NCBI RefSeq assembly: GCF_000829195.1 | Contig: NZ_AP013294.1 | Coordinates: 1,499,001-1,563,000 of the forward strand | Direction: 5' to 3' | DNA from: Bacillus sp. OxB-1 | GTDB lineage: Bacteria; Bacillota; Bacilli; Bacillales_A; Planococcaceae | DNA length: 64,000 nt | In this document: positions 54,320 through 63,796 of the stretch, piece after piece | Numbering within the stretch: the first letter of the stretch is position 1 | Layout of the letters: each line of letters starts with the position of its first letter | The notes under the pieces: generated by a model | Seen by the model: the letters and a program-made list of their open reading frames with translations, nothing else | Database searches by the model: none | Told to the model about the DNA's origin: nothing | Made by a program: the position numbers and the translations under genes

Positions 54320-54445
54320 ACTATATAGAACGAACAAATGATGTGTTCTTGTTAACTCTAGCTACTTGGAGTGGAAAGCGTCCGCCTGGAACGGAAAGCA
54401 ACGGGTTGTTGGTTGCGTCCATTTCTTAAGTTCGTTCTGTATAGT
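54320..54445. mobile_element. MITE-like element of 126 bp
   Basis: The 16-base terminal inverted repeats ACTATATAGAACGAAC (54320) and GTTCGTTCTGTATAGT (to 54445) match at 15 positions. The inside carries GGAGTGGAAAGCGTCCGCC, a sequence type common in Bacillaceae intergenic DNA. It has no coding capacity. Confidence 0.55.
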
Positions 54446-54494
54446 CTATTAAAGTGAAAGATTTATGACACACTGCCCATTATGGATTGACATA

Positions 54495-54507
54495 TGACAA
54501 GGCGTCA
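54495..54507. promoter_or_regulatory. TetR operator candidate 2
   Basis: TGACAAGGCGTCA matches candidate 1 in both half-sites (TGACA and GTCA). Confidence 0.5.
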
Positions 54508-54532
54508 CTTATGATGGGTCCATGTCAAATTG

Positions 54533-54545
54533 TGACACGTTGTCA
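54533..54545. promoter_or_regulatory. TetR operator candidate 3
   Basis: TGACACGTTGTCA is of the same pattern, 38 bases from candidate 2. From here to 55036 there are about 490 bases without a supported gene; a minus-strand frame at 54686-54901 lacks coding features. Confidence 0.55.
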
Positions 54546-55036
54546 TTTTTAGAAAGAAGAGGGTGGATAGTAGGATAAACAATCGATTCCCCTTATTGCT
54601 TTCAAAATGGCGTAGATACCAGAATAGATAACGGCTAACGTCCATTTTGCCTTTGGTCTAGCATTAATACACTTGGTCCAATCTATCAGACTCCCGCCCT
54701 AGAAGTAGCTACAACGAAAGTTTGTTGTTTTGTTTGCCCAGCGATTGTAAGATGATGGAAGAAGAATAGAGTGTTTCGATTGCTGATCCGCAATATAGCC
54801 GGGAGGAGAAGGAAAAAGGAGTAGTAGTTTTGAATTTTGTCATAGGATAATAGGAATAGGATCTCGTGAGTTGCTATAATGAAAAAGATGTAGAATGCCA
54901 TGGGATCTGGAAGGGTTTGATGGCGTAATTAAAGGCACGAATGCAATCGAACAAATGTCCATGCGAAGAGGTGCTAGAAATAGCCGTGGCCCCTATTCAG
55001 CTGCGCGCAAATTTCAAAGGGGGATTCAAGTTAAAG

Positions 55037-56485
55037 ATGAGAAGGAAGAATACTAGAAAAATAGCAGGTCTTCTGTCTGGTGTAGCCGTTATGGCTATCA
55101 TGGCTGGATGTAGCAAGGGGGAGGCCTCGGGGGAAGAAGTGACCGTGGCAAAAGAAATACCGGTCGAAGTCGCAGAAGTTTCATACGGTTCCCTAAGTGA
55201 TAGCAATCGATTAACCGGTACCATCATCCCGGAAACAGAAGTGGATGTCGTGCCTAAAGCTCCCGGAGAAATCAAGCAGATCATGGTGCAAAAGGGAGAT
55301 ATCGTGAAAGTCGGCGATGTTTTGGCTAGGCTGGATGATTCAGCTGAACGGAATGCGGTTCAGCAACAACAGGTTGCTTTAAAACAAGCGCAAAGCGGTT
55401 TGAAGAGTGCTCAAAGCGGATTGAGTAATGCGCAGAGCGGAAAGTCGAAAGCGGCGAAAAGTTATGAACAAGCGCAAGCCTCTGTGAGACAAGTGGAGGC
55501 ATCCTTGGCCGAAGCACGTAAATCTTTGAATGATAACTTGGATAATATCGAATTCCAAATCAAGAATGCAAAACTTGCATGGGATCAAGCGAAACAAAAC
55601 GTGGAACGGATGGAAGTTTTACTAGCTGAGGGTCTCATTTCCCAGCAAAATTACGACGATGCCAGCAATGGTGAGCAAAATGCAAGAAATGCGTATGAAC
55701 AAGTGCAGTTAAATAAAAGCCAAGTGGACAGCAGTATCAGTTTACAATCATTGGAGGCTTCTCTAGACCAGTCTAAAATCGGAGCCAGCATCGCGCAATC
55801 ATCGATCCAAGATGCGGATATTGGAATTAGACAAGCCCAAGCCGCGGTGGAGCAAGCTCAGGCTTCGGTGGAGCAAGCGCAGCTGGCGGTCGATTCGGCT
55901 CGTGAACGTTTGGCGGATAAAGTTATTGTTGCAACGGCCTCCGGTGAAATTACACAGGTATCGGGTGAAGTAGGGGCCATGGCGTCAGGCCAGCAACCAT
56001 TCGCATCCATCGTGTCGATCGATAAGGTGAAAGTGAGTGTTAATATTTTGCCAGACCAATTGTCCGCTTTTAAACAGGGTACGACGCTTGAGGTGGAAGT
56101 GAACGGATTGAAAGAAGCATTTACAGGAACCGTCACCTATGTTTCGACAGTGGGGACAGGCTCCGGTTTGTTTGCAGTGGAAGCAGAAATCGACAACCCG
56201 AATCACGTCATTCGCCCTGGCATGGTCGCCACCATCGTAGTGGATGAAATCTTGGCGTCCAATACGACACTTGTGCCGACGAACGCAGTGATCCAGAAGG
56301 AAGGGGAATCGGTCGTCTTTACGGTCGTTGATGGAAAGTCGGTCCTGAAAGAAGTGGAAGTCATTCGGTATGGCACCGATACAACCGCCGTAGCCGGTGA
56401 TTTAACTGAAAGCGAAGAAGTGGTAGTTAAAGGTCAAAACCTCCTGAATGATGGAGATTCCGTGAAAATCATGAAGGAGGACTAA
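55037..56485 (+). CDS. RND efflux periplasmic-adaptor-type lipoprotein
   Basis: About 482 residues from ATG 55037. The signal (KIAGLLSGVAVMAIMAGC) ends in a lipobox, so it is a lipoprotein anchored outside the membrane. The lipoyl-like half VPKAPGEIKQIMVQKGDIVK (about 68-87) precedes a long alpha-hairpin built of near-repeats (QAQSGLKSAQSGLSNAQSGK; QAQAAVEQAQASVEQAQ). The second lipoyl half (KVIVATASGEITQVSGEVG) and a beta-barrel plus membrane-proximal part follow. It works with the RND pump encoded 3 bases downstream. A longer frame from 54941 has no good ribosome binding site. Confidence 0.9.
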   Translation: MRRKNTRKIAGLLSGVAVMAIMAGCSKGEASGEEVTVAKEIPVEVAEVSYGSLSDSNRLTGTIIPETEVDVVPKAPGEIKQIMVQKGDIVKVGDVLARLDDSAERNAVQQQQVALKQAQSGLKSAQSGLSNAQSGKSKAAKSYEQAQASVRQVEASLAEARKSLNDNLDNIEFQIKNAKLAWDQAKQNVERMEVLLAEGLISQQNYDDASNGEQNARNAYEQVQLNKSQVDSSISLQSLEASLDQSKIGASIAQSSIQDADIGIRQAQAAVEQAQASVEQAQLAVDSARERLADKVIVATASGEITQVSGEVGAMASGQQPFASIVSIDKVKVSVNILPDQLSAFKQGTTLEVEVNGLKEAFTGTVTYVSTVGTGSGLFAVEAEIDNPNHVIRPGMVATIVVDEILASNTTLVPTNAVIQKEGESVVFTVVDGKSVLKEVEVIRYGTDTTAVAGDLTESEEVVVKGQNLLNDGDSVKIMKED

Positions 56486-56488
56486 CCG

Positions 56489-59400
56489 TTGAAACTGATT
56501 AAAGGTTCAATAAATCGTCCTGTCGGCGTCATCATGGTTGTCGTGCTGGCGTTGGTCTTGGGCGTAATCTCAGTGAGAAACTTAGCGGTGGATTTATTTC
56601 CGAAAATGGATTTGCCCATTGCGGTTGTTGTTACAAGCTATCCAGGTGCCGCCTCGCAGGAAATTGAAGAATTGGTTAGTAAACCGATAGAATCTGCTGT
56701 TGGGACACTGGAAGGGATCGATACGATCCAATCCATTTCACAGCCAAATTCATCGATGGTGATTTTGCAGTTTGATTATGGAACGGATATTAAAACAACC
56801 TTGAATGATATGAGGGAGAAGCTGGATCCTGTTCGGGCCCAATTGCCGGAGGATGCGAATTCGCCATTGGTCATGCGTCTCGATCCTCAAGCGATCCCTA
56901 TCCAGACAATCAGTTTAACCGGTGCAGACTTAAGCGAATTACAAGTCATCGCTGAAAATGAAATCCAACCGGAATTTGAGCGGGCGCCTGGAATTGCATC
57001 CGCCAATATTACAGGTGGTCTGAAAAGAGAAATCCAGGTCAATCTGGACATTGGCAAGATGCAAAATTTCGGGCTTTCGGGTCCCCAAGTCGCCCAAGCA
57101 TTAGGAGCGGAAAACCGTTCCATTTCGGCAGGGACCGTTGAGCGGGGCGGCGAAGACGTTCAAGTGCGGATTGATGGGGAGTATACTTCCGTCCAAGATA
57201 TTATGAACACCCAAATCGGCTTAGCCGGCGGGGAAACGATAAAAGTGAGCGATGTCGCCGAGGTCATTGATACATTTGAAGACCAGACGACAATCTCCCG
57301 AGTGAATGGGGAAGATACGCTGACATTCTCCATTATGAAACAATCGGATGCCAATACAATCAGTGCCGCCGATGAGATCAATCGGATCATTGATAAGTTG
57401 AATCCGAAGTTGGCGGAACGCGGTTTGAAACTGACAACGACAATAGATACGTCCACGTTCATTTCCCAATCGATCAATTCGGTCATGGTGAATATGGTTG
57501 TCGGATTTGCGCTGGCGATGATTGTCTTGCAGCTGTTCTTGCGCAGTCTTCGGACGACGTTAGTTATCGGACTGACCATGCCGTTATCCCTTCTCACGAC
57601 TTTTACCCTCATGTATCTGACGGGGGAAAGCATTAACACCATCTCGATGGGTGGATTGGCTATCGGGATTGGATTAATGATTGACAGTGCGATCGTTATT
57701 CTTGAGAACATCTTCAAGAAGCGGACGGAAGGACTGCCGATCAAAGAAGCGGCAATAGTGGGAGCTACTGAATTAGCGCCTTCGGTTATTGCGGCGACAT
57801 TAACGACGGCGGCGATTTTCGTACCGATGCTATTCATCAGCGGACTTGCCGCGCAGATGATACGCCCGCTAGCCTTGACCGTTGTCTTTGCCGTATCGGC
57901 AGCATTGATTGGTGCCATCACATTCCTTCCCATGATCTCTTCCAAATTTCTTGGAAACGTATCCGCCTCTTTTGAGGAACAGGGGAGCAAAGGCTGGTTC
58001 AATAAACTACTGAACAAGCTTACCAATAGTTATGTGAAATTACTGGAAAAAGCGTTAAGAGCCCGAAAAAGGACCATCGGTATCGTGCTGGCTACTGTAG
58101 TGGGAAGCTTGCTTCTTATTCCGTTTATCGGATTTGTGTTAATGCCGTCATCTGACGGAGGAGAAATGCAAATCAATGTGGAATTGCAGCCAGGTACACA
58201 GCTGGCGAAAACCGAGGAAACGGTTCAAGATATCAGTGAACGCCTTGCCAAATACGACGATATTATCGAGATGACGACCGTGACGATCGGCGGCAGCTCG
58301 ATGGGCATTGGGGGAGGAAGTTCGGAATATGCGAGTTTTGCCATTAAGTTTGTCAAAGCAAGTGAACGGGATTTATCGACAATAGAGCTGGTCGGAGAAG
58401 TCGATAAATTACTGGACGATATTCCGGGTGCAAAGATCACTGTACAAGAAAATGACCAGGGGATGAGTACGGGATCTCCGATTCAAGTTGAAATCTCAGG
58501 TGATGACCTCGACATCTTAAGCGATTTATCGCAACAGGTCGTTTGGATCCTTCAAGACATCGACGGTACGCTCAACATCGAAAGTACGACTGGGGAAGGC
58601 CGTCCGGAAGTTCAAATCATTGTCAACCGGGAAGTGGCCAGCCAGTATGGGCTATCCTATCAACAGGTCATGAACGGCGTCAGCATGGCTTTCAGTGGAC
58701 AGGTCGCCACAAAGTATAAAGAAGATGGCGATGAGTTTGACGTTCGAGTAGCCTTCCCGAAAGAAAGCACACAAACGATTCGTGATTTGGAAACCTTCGT
58801 CATACAAAACAGTCAAGGGGTGCATGTCCCGATCACAGCTGTCGCTGAACTGAAGCAAGTTCAAGGTCCGACTGAAATCAATCGGAAGAACCAAAAACGA
58901 CAAGTGAATGTCACGAGTGATGTAATCGGCCGCTCCGCAGTGGAAGTCTCCCAAGACCTGAATGCGCAGTTGAACCAACTTGCACTGCCGGAAGGGTATG
59001 AAGTAAGCACGGGCGGTGAAGCGGAAGAGATTGCTAAAGAATTTACATCTCTTGGTATCGCACTAGTACTCGGAATCATACTCGTGTATATGGTGATGGC
59101 CTTCCAATTCGAATCATTCACCCACCCATTTGTCATCATGTTCTCTTTACCGACGATGATAATCGGGGCCATATTCGGATTGTTTGTCACCAATATCCCA
59201 TTAAGCGTAACGGCCATGATGGGGATTATCATGTTGGCCGCCATCGTATTGAATAACGGGATCATCCTCGTCGACTACACGAATATTTTGCGGTCGAGAG
59301 GAATGGACCGAACCGAAGCGCTCATTGAATCAGGACGCAGCCGTCTCCGTCCGATCCTGATGACATCTGTTTCAACCATCTTCACAATGATACCGGTAGC

Positions 59401-59611
59401 CCTCGCATTTGGTGAGGGAGCGGAAGCGAACCAACCTATGGCAGTAGTCGTGGTGTTCGGTCTAGCCGCTTCGACGGTACTGACCCTCGTCTTCGTGCCT
59501 GTTATGTATGTAGTCATCGATAACTTGGCGGAAAAGACCAAGAATCTATTTAGCGGGAAAAAATCGAAGAAGCTTGAAGAGGAAGTTGTTGTTGAGGGGG
59601 GAAGTGAGTGA
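56489..59611 (+). CDS. RND-family efflux permease (AcrB/SwrC-like)
   Basis: A protein of 1040 residues, TTG start behind AAGGAGG. It has twelve membrane segments: one at the N-terminus (VGVIMVVVLALVLGVISVRN), a block of five at about 330-480, one at about 525-550, and a second block at about 850-1020. Two large extracytoplasmic loops lie between. Proton-relay Asp residues are in GLAIGIGLMIDSAIVILENI. It uses the proton gradient to export amphipathic drugs; Bacillus SwrC (YerP), next to the TetR gene yerO, is a likely relative (family knowledge). Acidic C-terminal tail. Confidence 0.92.
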   Translation: MKLIKGSINRPVGVIMVVVLALVLGVISVRNLAVDLFPKMDLPIAVVVTSYPGAASQEIEELVSKPIESAVGTLEGIDTIQSISQPNSSMVILQFDYGTDIKTTLNDMREKLDPVRAQLPEDANSPLVMRLDPQAIPIQTISLTGADLSELQVIAENEIQPEFERAPGIASANITGGLKREIQVNLDIGKMQNFGLSGPQVAQALGAENRSISAGTVERGGEDVQVRIDGEYTSVQDIMNTQIGLAGGETIKVSDVAEVIDTFEDQTTISRVNGEDTLTFSIMKQSDANTISAADEINRIIDKLNPKLAERGLKLTTTIDTSTFISQSINSVMVNMVVGFALAMIVLQLFLRSLRTTLVIGLTMPLSLLTTFTLMYLTGESINTISMGGLAIGIGLMIDSAIVILENIFKKRTEGLPIKEAAIVGATELAPSVIAATLTTAAIFVPMLFISGLAAQMIRPLALTVVFAVSAALIGAITFLPMISSKFLGNVSASFEEQGSKGWFNKLLNKLTNSYVKLLEKALRARKRTIGIVLATVVGSLLLIPFIGFVLMPSSDGGEMQINVELQPGTQLAKTEETVQDISERLAKYDDIIEMTTVTIGGSSMGIGGGSSEYASFAIKFVKASERDLSTIELVGEVDKLLDDIPGAKITVQENDQGMSTGSPIQVEISGDDLDILSDLSQQVVWILQDIDGTLNIESTTGEGRPEVQIIVNREVASQYGLSYQQVMNGVSMAFSGQVATKYKEDGDEFDVRVAFPKESTQTIRDLETFVIQNSQGVHVPITAVAELKQVQGPTEINRKNQKRQVNVTSDVIGRSAVEVSQDLNAQLNQLALPEGYEVSTGGEAEEIAKEFTSLGIALVLGIILVYMVMAFQFESFTHPFVIMFSLPTMIIGAIFGLFVTNIPLSVTAMMGIIMLAAIVLNNGIILVDYTNILRSRGMDRTEALIESGRSRLRPILMTSVSTIFTMIPVALAFGEGAEANQPMAVVVVFGLAASTVLTLVFVPVMYVVIDNLAEKTKNLFSGKKSKKLEEEVVVEGGSE

Positions 59612-59629
59612 TCGGTATTGGTCACCAAG

Positions 59630-59667
59630 AAGATCTTGTAGACAAAGAGTCTGCAAGATCTTTTTTT
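59630..59667 (+). terminator. Terminator of the RND operon
   Basis: AAGATCTTGTAGA and TCTGCAAGATCTT pair with one mismatch and are followed by TTTTT. Confidence 0.88.
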
Positions 59668-59729
59668 ATTGGGGTAAGGCATGGAGTTGGCCGAGGAGGA
59701 TATGTCTGTTCCGCGGGGGTTCCCGGCGA

Positions 59730-59889
59730 GCGCTCATAACTTTCTGCAAACGCCCATTAAAATGGATACGCGCTCATAACTCTGGGGTAACGCCCATAAG
59801 TCCCGAATAGCGATCATACTCCTCGGGAAGCGCTCATAACTATCGTAATCCGCTTATATTTCTCAAGAAGCGCTCATAACTCAATCATC
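59730..59889 (+). repeat. Array V: eight tandem 20-bp repeats
   Basis: Units start at 59730 and every 20 bases to 59870. Five carry GCGCTCATAAC or GCGATCATAC, and three carry a partner form, ACGCCCAT(A/T)A or CCGCTTATAT. The second half is variable and often ends in AA. The core and period differ from the 21-bp family of arrays I-IV. Confidence 0.85.
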
Positions 59890-59930
59890 ATCTTTAGATA
59901 GGCTATCCTTTGTTGGATAAGAAAATTATA

Positions 59931-59970
59931 AACAACCTCCGAACCTGCGTAATGCGGTCCGGAGGTTGTT
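59931..59970. terminator. Bidirectional terminator
   Basis: AACAACCTCCG and CGGAGGTTGTT are perfect arms with T-rich tracts on both sides. It can end the RND side and the minus-strand hydrolase gene. Confidence 0.75.
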
Positions 59971-60046
59971 TGTTAATTTAACCCAGCCAACACCCTTGAC
60001 GGCATTGGAGATATACTGCTGCATGAGTGAGTTTGCGTTAAATATT

Positions 60047-60970
60047 CTAAGACTGATTAGCAAGGGAACTTCTTAAAACTAGACCGGAGGCACCTTCCTC
60101 CACATCCCTAACAAACTCCTTGATAAACTCAAAATAAGCATCCGCATCATCCCACATGGCAAGATGGCTGCCGTTCGGGCAGATGGCGACACGGGAATTC
60201 GGGATTCTCCTGCCCATTTCTTCTTTATCTTCCACCGCCATCGTATCGTATTTCGCTCCGAGCAGAAGTGTCGGTACGTTGATTTGGTGCAGGTCATCCC
60301 AGCGGTCCCAATCTTTGAACGTGCCGGTGACGACGAATTCATTCGGCCCTTGCATCGTGTTGTACACTTGCGGGTTGATGTTGGAGAGGCCGCGTACAAC
60401 GCCGTCCGGCCAAGGGTCCAAGCGGCAAATATGTTTCGAGTATAGATGCTCATGGAGCAGCTTTTCATACTCCGGGTTTTGATAATCCTCTTTTTCCTCG
60501 TACTTCTCCAGCTGTTTGATGATTTCTACAGGCAACGCATTCCGGAGCTCATTGATTTTTTTGACGTAGGACGGGATGCTGGCGGTCATGTTGGAGATGA
60601 TTAATCCTTTCAGATGCTGTTGATATTTCAGTGCATATTCAATTGCCAGAAATCCACCCCATGAGGAACCGAACAGATAAAATTGCTCCAATCCAAGTGC
60701 TTTCCGAACCTCTTCCACCTCCTCACGGAAACGTTCGATTGTCCATAAGGAAGGATCATCAGGCTGATCAGAATGGTAGGAACCTAACTGGTCATAAAAA
60801 TAGATCTCGATCCCGGCGTCCGGCAAATAGTCTTGGAACGACTCCAAATACTCATGGGTGCTTCCTGGTCCACCGTGCAATAGTAGGATTTTAATGGGGC
60901 TGTCTCCTACTTTTCGCGTCCATACGTGGTATCCGCCGGTGATTGGAATGATCTTTGTACTTCCTGTCAT
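60047..60970 (-). CDS. Proline iminopeptidase-like alpha/beta hydrolase
   Basis: A protein of 307 residues of peptidase family S33. Oxyanion motif LLLHGGPGSTHEYL (about 29-42), nucleophile elbow FGSSWGGFLAIEYA (about 100-113), Asp in LLLGAKYDTMAVED and His in NGSHLAMWDD. No signal peptide, so cytoplasmic. The family releases N-terminal proline or other residues from peptides. The neighbour on the same strand 30 bases upstream is an amidase family gene, so they are probably co-transcribed. Confidence 0.88.
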   Translation of the reverse strand: MTGSTKIIPITGGYHVWTRKVGDSPIKILLLHGGPGSTHEYLESFQDYLPDAGIEIYFYDQLGSYHSDQPDDPSLWTIERFREEVEEVRKALGLEQFYLFGSSWGGFLAIEYALKYQQHLKGLIISNMTASIPSYVKKINELRNALPVEIIKQLEKYEEKEDYQNPEYEKLLHEHLYSKHICRLDPWPDGVVRGLSNINPQVYNTMQGPNEFVVTGTFKDWDRWDDLHQINVPTLLLGAKYDTMAVEDKEEMGRRIPNSRVAICPNGSHLAMWDDADAYFEFIKEFVRDVEEGASGLVLRSSLANQS

Positions 60971-61000
60971 TTCAATTCCTCCTCTTCTTTTTCAAGTTAT

Positions 61001-61912
61001 TCATTGAATCAAAGGTGGCATCCCCGCCAACTTCGGCATGCGGAAACGTGCAATGACTTCCAAATCAGACCCTGGATTCGGTTTGCAGCATTGGCATAAT
61101 TGGACATCCCCCGCAACAGACATGAGCAAATAAGCATCCACCAATGATAAACCCCATTTTTTAGCGAGCAACGTCTGCATATCCTCGCAAGCGATCTGGA
61201 TGGCGCGATCGGTGCTCGCGTTTGAAGCAACTGTGTACCAACTGTCCTTCGTTTCCACCATCGGCCGAGGAATTGTTTGTCCGCTGATCGTTGTGAGTGT
61301 TGTTTCGACTGAAGCGGCGATTTCCACTCCTGTTCCGCAAATCTCGCCATCTCCCATGGACGCATGAATATCGCCGAGACCGAATAAGGCTCCTTCAACG
61401 TTCACCGGCAAGTAGACGGTCGTCCCTTTTGTGATGACATGGTTGTCCAGATTACCTCCATGGTCCCCGGGGTACATATTATCGATCCCCTCACCAGCCG
61501 GCGCACATCCGATGACACCGATCATTGGCTTCGCCTCAAAGCTGATCTCTTCGTTGAAGTGCACGATTTTGTGATCTTCCACTTTGACGATCTTCGTTTT
61601 CGGATCTACTGTGTGGACGAGAATGCCGATGTCGGGCAATGTGCTGATGACTCCCCAGTCTCGTACTTGGATGTCATGGATATCGACTTTTAAAATATTA
61701 CCGGGCTGTGCACCTTTGACATAGACGGGTCCTGTTGCTGGGTTAACCGCCGAAAAGTCGATTGACGTGATGAGCTGGTCTTCGGATTGAATTTGATCGC
61801 TGAAACAGTCGAATGTATTGAAAAGCACATTTTCCCCGGATTCGATTGTCAAAGCAGGCGTATTGTCCTTGTCGAACTTGTAGACGGATTGCTCTTTTTG
61901 AAGCACGTGCAT
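61001..61912 (-). CDS. Acetamidase/formamidase family protein
   Basis: A protein of 303 residues of the FmdA/AmdA family. Conserved stretches are NPATGPVYVKGAQPGNIL (about 57-74), MIGVIGCAPAGEG (about 131-143), YPGDHGGNLDNHVI (about 147-160), LFGLGDIHASMGDGEICGTG (about 178-197) and SVAGDVQLCQCCKPN near the end. It hydrolyses small amides to ammonia and an acid. First gene of a minus-strand operon, divergent from the solute-binding protein gene. Substrate not predictable. Confidence 0.9.
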   Translation of the reverse strand: MHVLQKEQSVYKFDKDNTPALTIESGENVLFNTFDCFSDQIQSEDQLITSIDFSAVNPATGPVYVKGAQPGNILKVDIHDIQVRDWGVISTLPDIGILVHTVDPKTKIVKVEDHKIVHFNEEISFEAKPMIGVIGCAPAGEGIDNMYPGDHGGNLDNHVITKGTTVYLPVNVEGALFGLGDIHASMGDGEICGTGVEIAASVETTLTTISGQTIPRPMVETKDSWYTVASNASTDRAIQIACEDMQTLLAKKWGLSLVDAYLLMSVAGDVQLCQCCKPNPGSDLEVIARFRMPKLAGMPPLIQ

Positions 61913-61957
61913 ATGATGAGGCCCCCTTTTTAATAGGTATTTCAGTTGTTGAGGTTA

Positions 61958-61986
61958 AATTTAGAGTACGCAAAATGGAAAGTCAA
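61958..61986 (-). promoter_or_regulatory. Promoter of the amidase-hydrolase operon
   Basis: On the minus strand TTGACT (61986-61981), 17 bases, TAAATT (61963-61958). Confidence 0.6.
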
Positions 61987-62043
61987 TAAAGCTTAAAGAA
62001 TTGATTGAATATTTAAGATACTATGGCAAATTACTTAAACTTT

Positions 62044-62071
62044 TTGGAGCGGGCAACTGGAATAATATACT
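62044..62071 (+). promoter_or_regulatory. Promoter of the solute-binding protein gene
   Basis: TTGGAG, 16 bases, TATACT, about 35 bases before the ATG. A GGGGGGAAGG ribosome binding site follows. Confidence 0.55.
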
Positions 62072-62104
62072 CAGGTGTAAAATTATACATGTGGGGGGAA
62101 GGCT

Positions 62105-63760
62105 ATGAGGATAACAAAATTTTTATTGTTACTTATGATTTTAGCACTAGCTTCCATTCTAGCGGCATGTTCGGATGACTCGGCTGACGCTGAAAAGAAA
62201 GAGGATGGGACAAGCAACGAAGAGAATGCGAGTGCGGATAGCAATGCGGAAGGCGAAGGCAGCGGGGAAGGAGGAACTCTGACTTTTGCATTGCCGGGAG
62301 ATATCATTGCGCTGGATCCTGCGTTTTCGTACGACTTCGCGACGAATCCAGTCGTGACCCAAATTACGGAAGGGCTGTTGCAGTTCGATGAGAACGGGCA
62401 ACTGCAGCCATTGCTGGCGGAGTCGTGGGAAGCGGTTGATCCGACAACATATGTCTATCAGATTCGCGACGACGTCAATTTCTCGGATGGCTCGCCGATG
62501 ACTATTGATGACGTCATATTTTCAATGGAACGCACGATGGATCCGGCTACGGCCTCTTACGTTGGCTGGATGTACAGTAATGTGGAATCCATAGAGGCGA
62601 CAGGGGATTGGGAAATCACGGTGAAATTGAAGCAGCCGGATATCCTATGGCGCTATGCGGTCGGTACGACAGCTGGCCACATCATCAGCAAAGCGTACTA
62701 TGAGGAAAATGAAGCGAACTTCGGAAAGCCGGACGGCGGAGTGATGGGGACCGGTCCTTTCGAGTATGTGGAATGGAAAACGGGATCCGAAATCACTTTG
62801 AAGAAGAACGAAAATTATTGGGATAAATCGGCTGGTCCTTACTTGGATAAGATCGTCTACAAAATGCTTCCGGAAGGGAATACGGTCGTCACCGGGTTGA
62901 AAACGGGCCAAGTGACTGCGACGATCAACTTGCCGCTTGACCTGATTGAAGTTGTCCAAGCGATGGATAATGTGAATATCGATGCCGTCGACAGCTATAT
63001 GAGCAACTTTGTCGCAATCAACGTCGAGCGGGAGCCGCTCAATGACGTCAACGTCCGGAAAGCGATGAACTATGCGTTGGACAAACAGAAAATCATGGAA
63101 AAGATCGTCAAAGATTCAGGTTCACCTGCAAAAGCGGTTCCAGTCGGGCCGGCTTTGTGGATATTCAACTCGGATTTATGGGAAGAAGCCTATGATGAAC
63201 TTCCAGGTTACGAATATGACATCGAAAAAGCAAAGGAATATTTGGCGAAATCCTCCGTGCCGGATGGATTCAGCGCCACGATCATGACGGAAAGCGACAC
63301 TTTGAAATTGAATACAGCCCTTGCATTGCAGGCGGCGGTCAAACCATTGGGTATCGATCTGGAGATTGAGAAAGTGACGACGGAGGAAGCCAATACTCGC
63401 GCGTTCGGAAACAAAGATTACGATATGATGATGCAGACGTGGGGCGCTGACTTCCCGGATGCTGTTGGTAATTTGCAGCCGGTTTTCCATTCAAGCAACA
63501 GTGTTGACGGCGGTTCCAACTTCTCCAAATACAGCAATAGTGAAGTTGACAAATACTTGGATGAGCAAGTGGCTTTGACGGATGACAAAGAAAGAACGGA
63601 ACTGATGATCAAAGCTGAAAAGATCATCGCTGAAGATACCCCTTGGATCATGATCGACCATCCGAAGCAAATGTTCGTCGCGAACACGGATGTCGAGGGT
63701 TACACGATGAAAGCCATGTGGTATTGGGATTCGTTCTTGAAAGACGTTAAATTTAAATAA
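62105..63760 (+). CDS. ABC transporter solute-binding lipoprotein, peptide/nickel type
   Basis: A protein of 551 residues. Lipobox LALASILAAC at about 13-22, followed by an acidic Ser/Glu/Gly-rich linker (about 23-57). The family 5 solute-binding fold follows: TFALPGDIIALDPAFSYDF, ITEGLLQFDENGQLQPLLAESWE, YVYQIRDDVNFSDGSPMTIDDV, and NVRKAMNYALDKQKI. It captures oligopeptides or similar solutes outside the cell and hands them to an ABC permease. No permease gene is seen downstream: a terminator follows directly, so the permease is encoded elsewhere or this is an orphan. Confidence 0.92.
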   Translation: MRITKFLLLLMILALASILAACSDDSADAEKKEDGTSNEENASADSNAEGEGSGEGGTLTFALPGDIIALDPAFSYDFATNPVVTQITEGLLQFDENGQLQPLLAESWEAVDPTTYVYQIRDDVNFSDGSPMTIDDVIFSMERTMDPATASYVGWMYSNVESIEATGDWEITVKLKQPDILWRYAVGTTAGHIISKAYYEENEANFGKPDGGVMGTGPFEYVEWKTGSEITLKKNENYWDKSAGPYLDKIVYKMLPEGNTVVTGLKTGQVTATINLPLDLIEVVQAMDNVNIDAVDSYMSNFVAINVEREPLNDVNVRKAMNYALDKQKIMEKIVKDSGSPAKAVPVGPALWIFNSDLWEEAYDELPGYEYDIEKAKEYLAKSSVPDGFSATIMTESDTLKLNTALALQAAVKPLGIDLEIEKVTTEEANTRAFGNKDYDMMMQTWGADFPDAVGNLQPVFHSSNSVDGGSNFSKYSNSEVDKYLDEQVALTDDKERTELMIKAEKIIAEDTPWIMIDHPKQMFVANTDVEGYTMKAMWYWDSFLKDVKFK

Positions 63761-63763
63761 GGC

Positions 63764-63796
63764 AAAGGGCGAAGGGTGATACCTTCGTCCTTTTTG
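63764..63796 (+). terminator. Terminator after the solute-binding protein gene
   Basis: AAAGGGCGAAGG and CCTTCGTCCTTTTT pair with one mismatch. Beyond it a GGTGCCAGGTTC relic (63798) of the REP-like type is seen, then about 190 bases to the window end without a gene. Confidence 0.8.

Noticed and set aside
54686..54901. Minus-strand frame of 71 codons upstream of the RND operon
   Set aside because: No ribosome binding site, no recognisable motif, and AT-rich intergenic composition.
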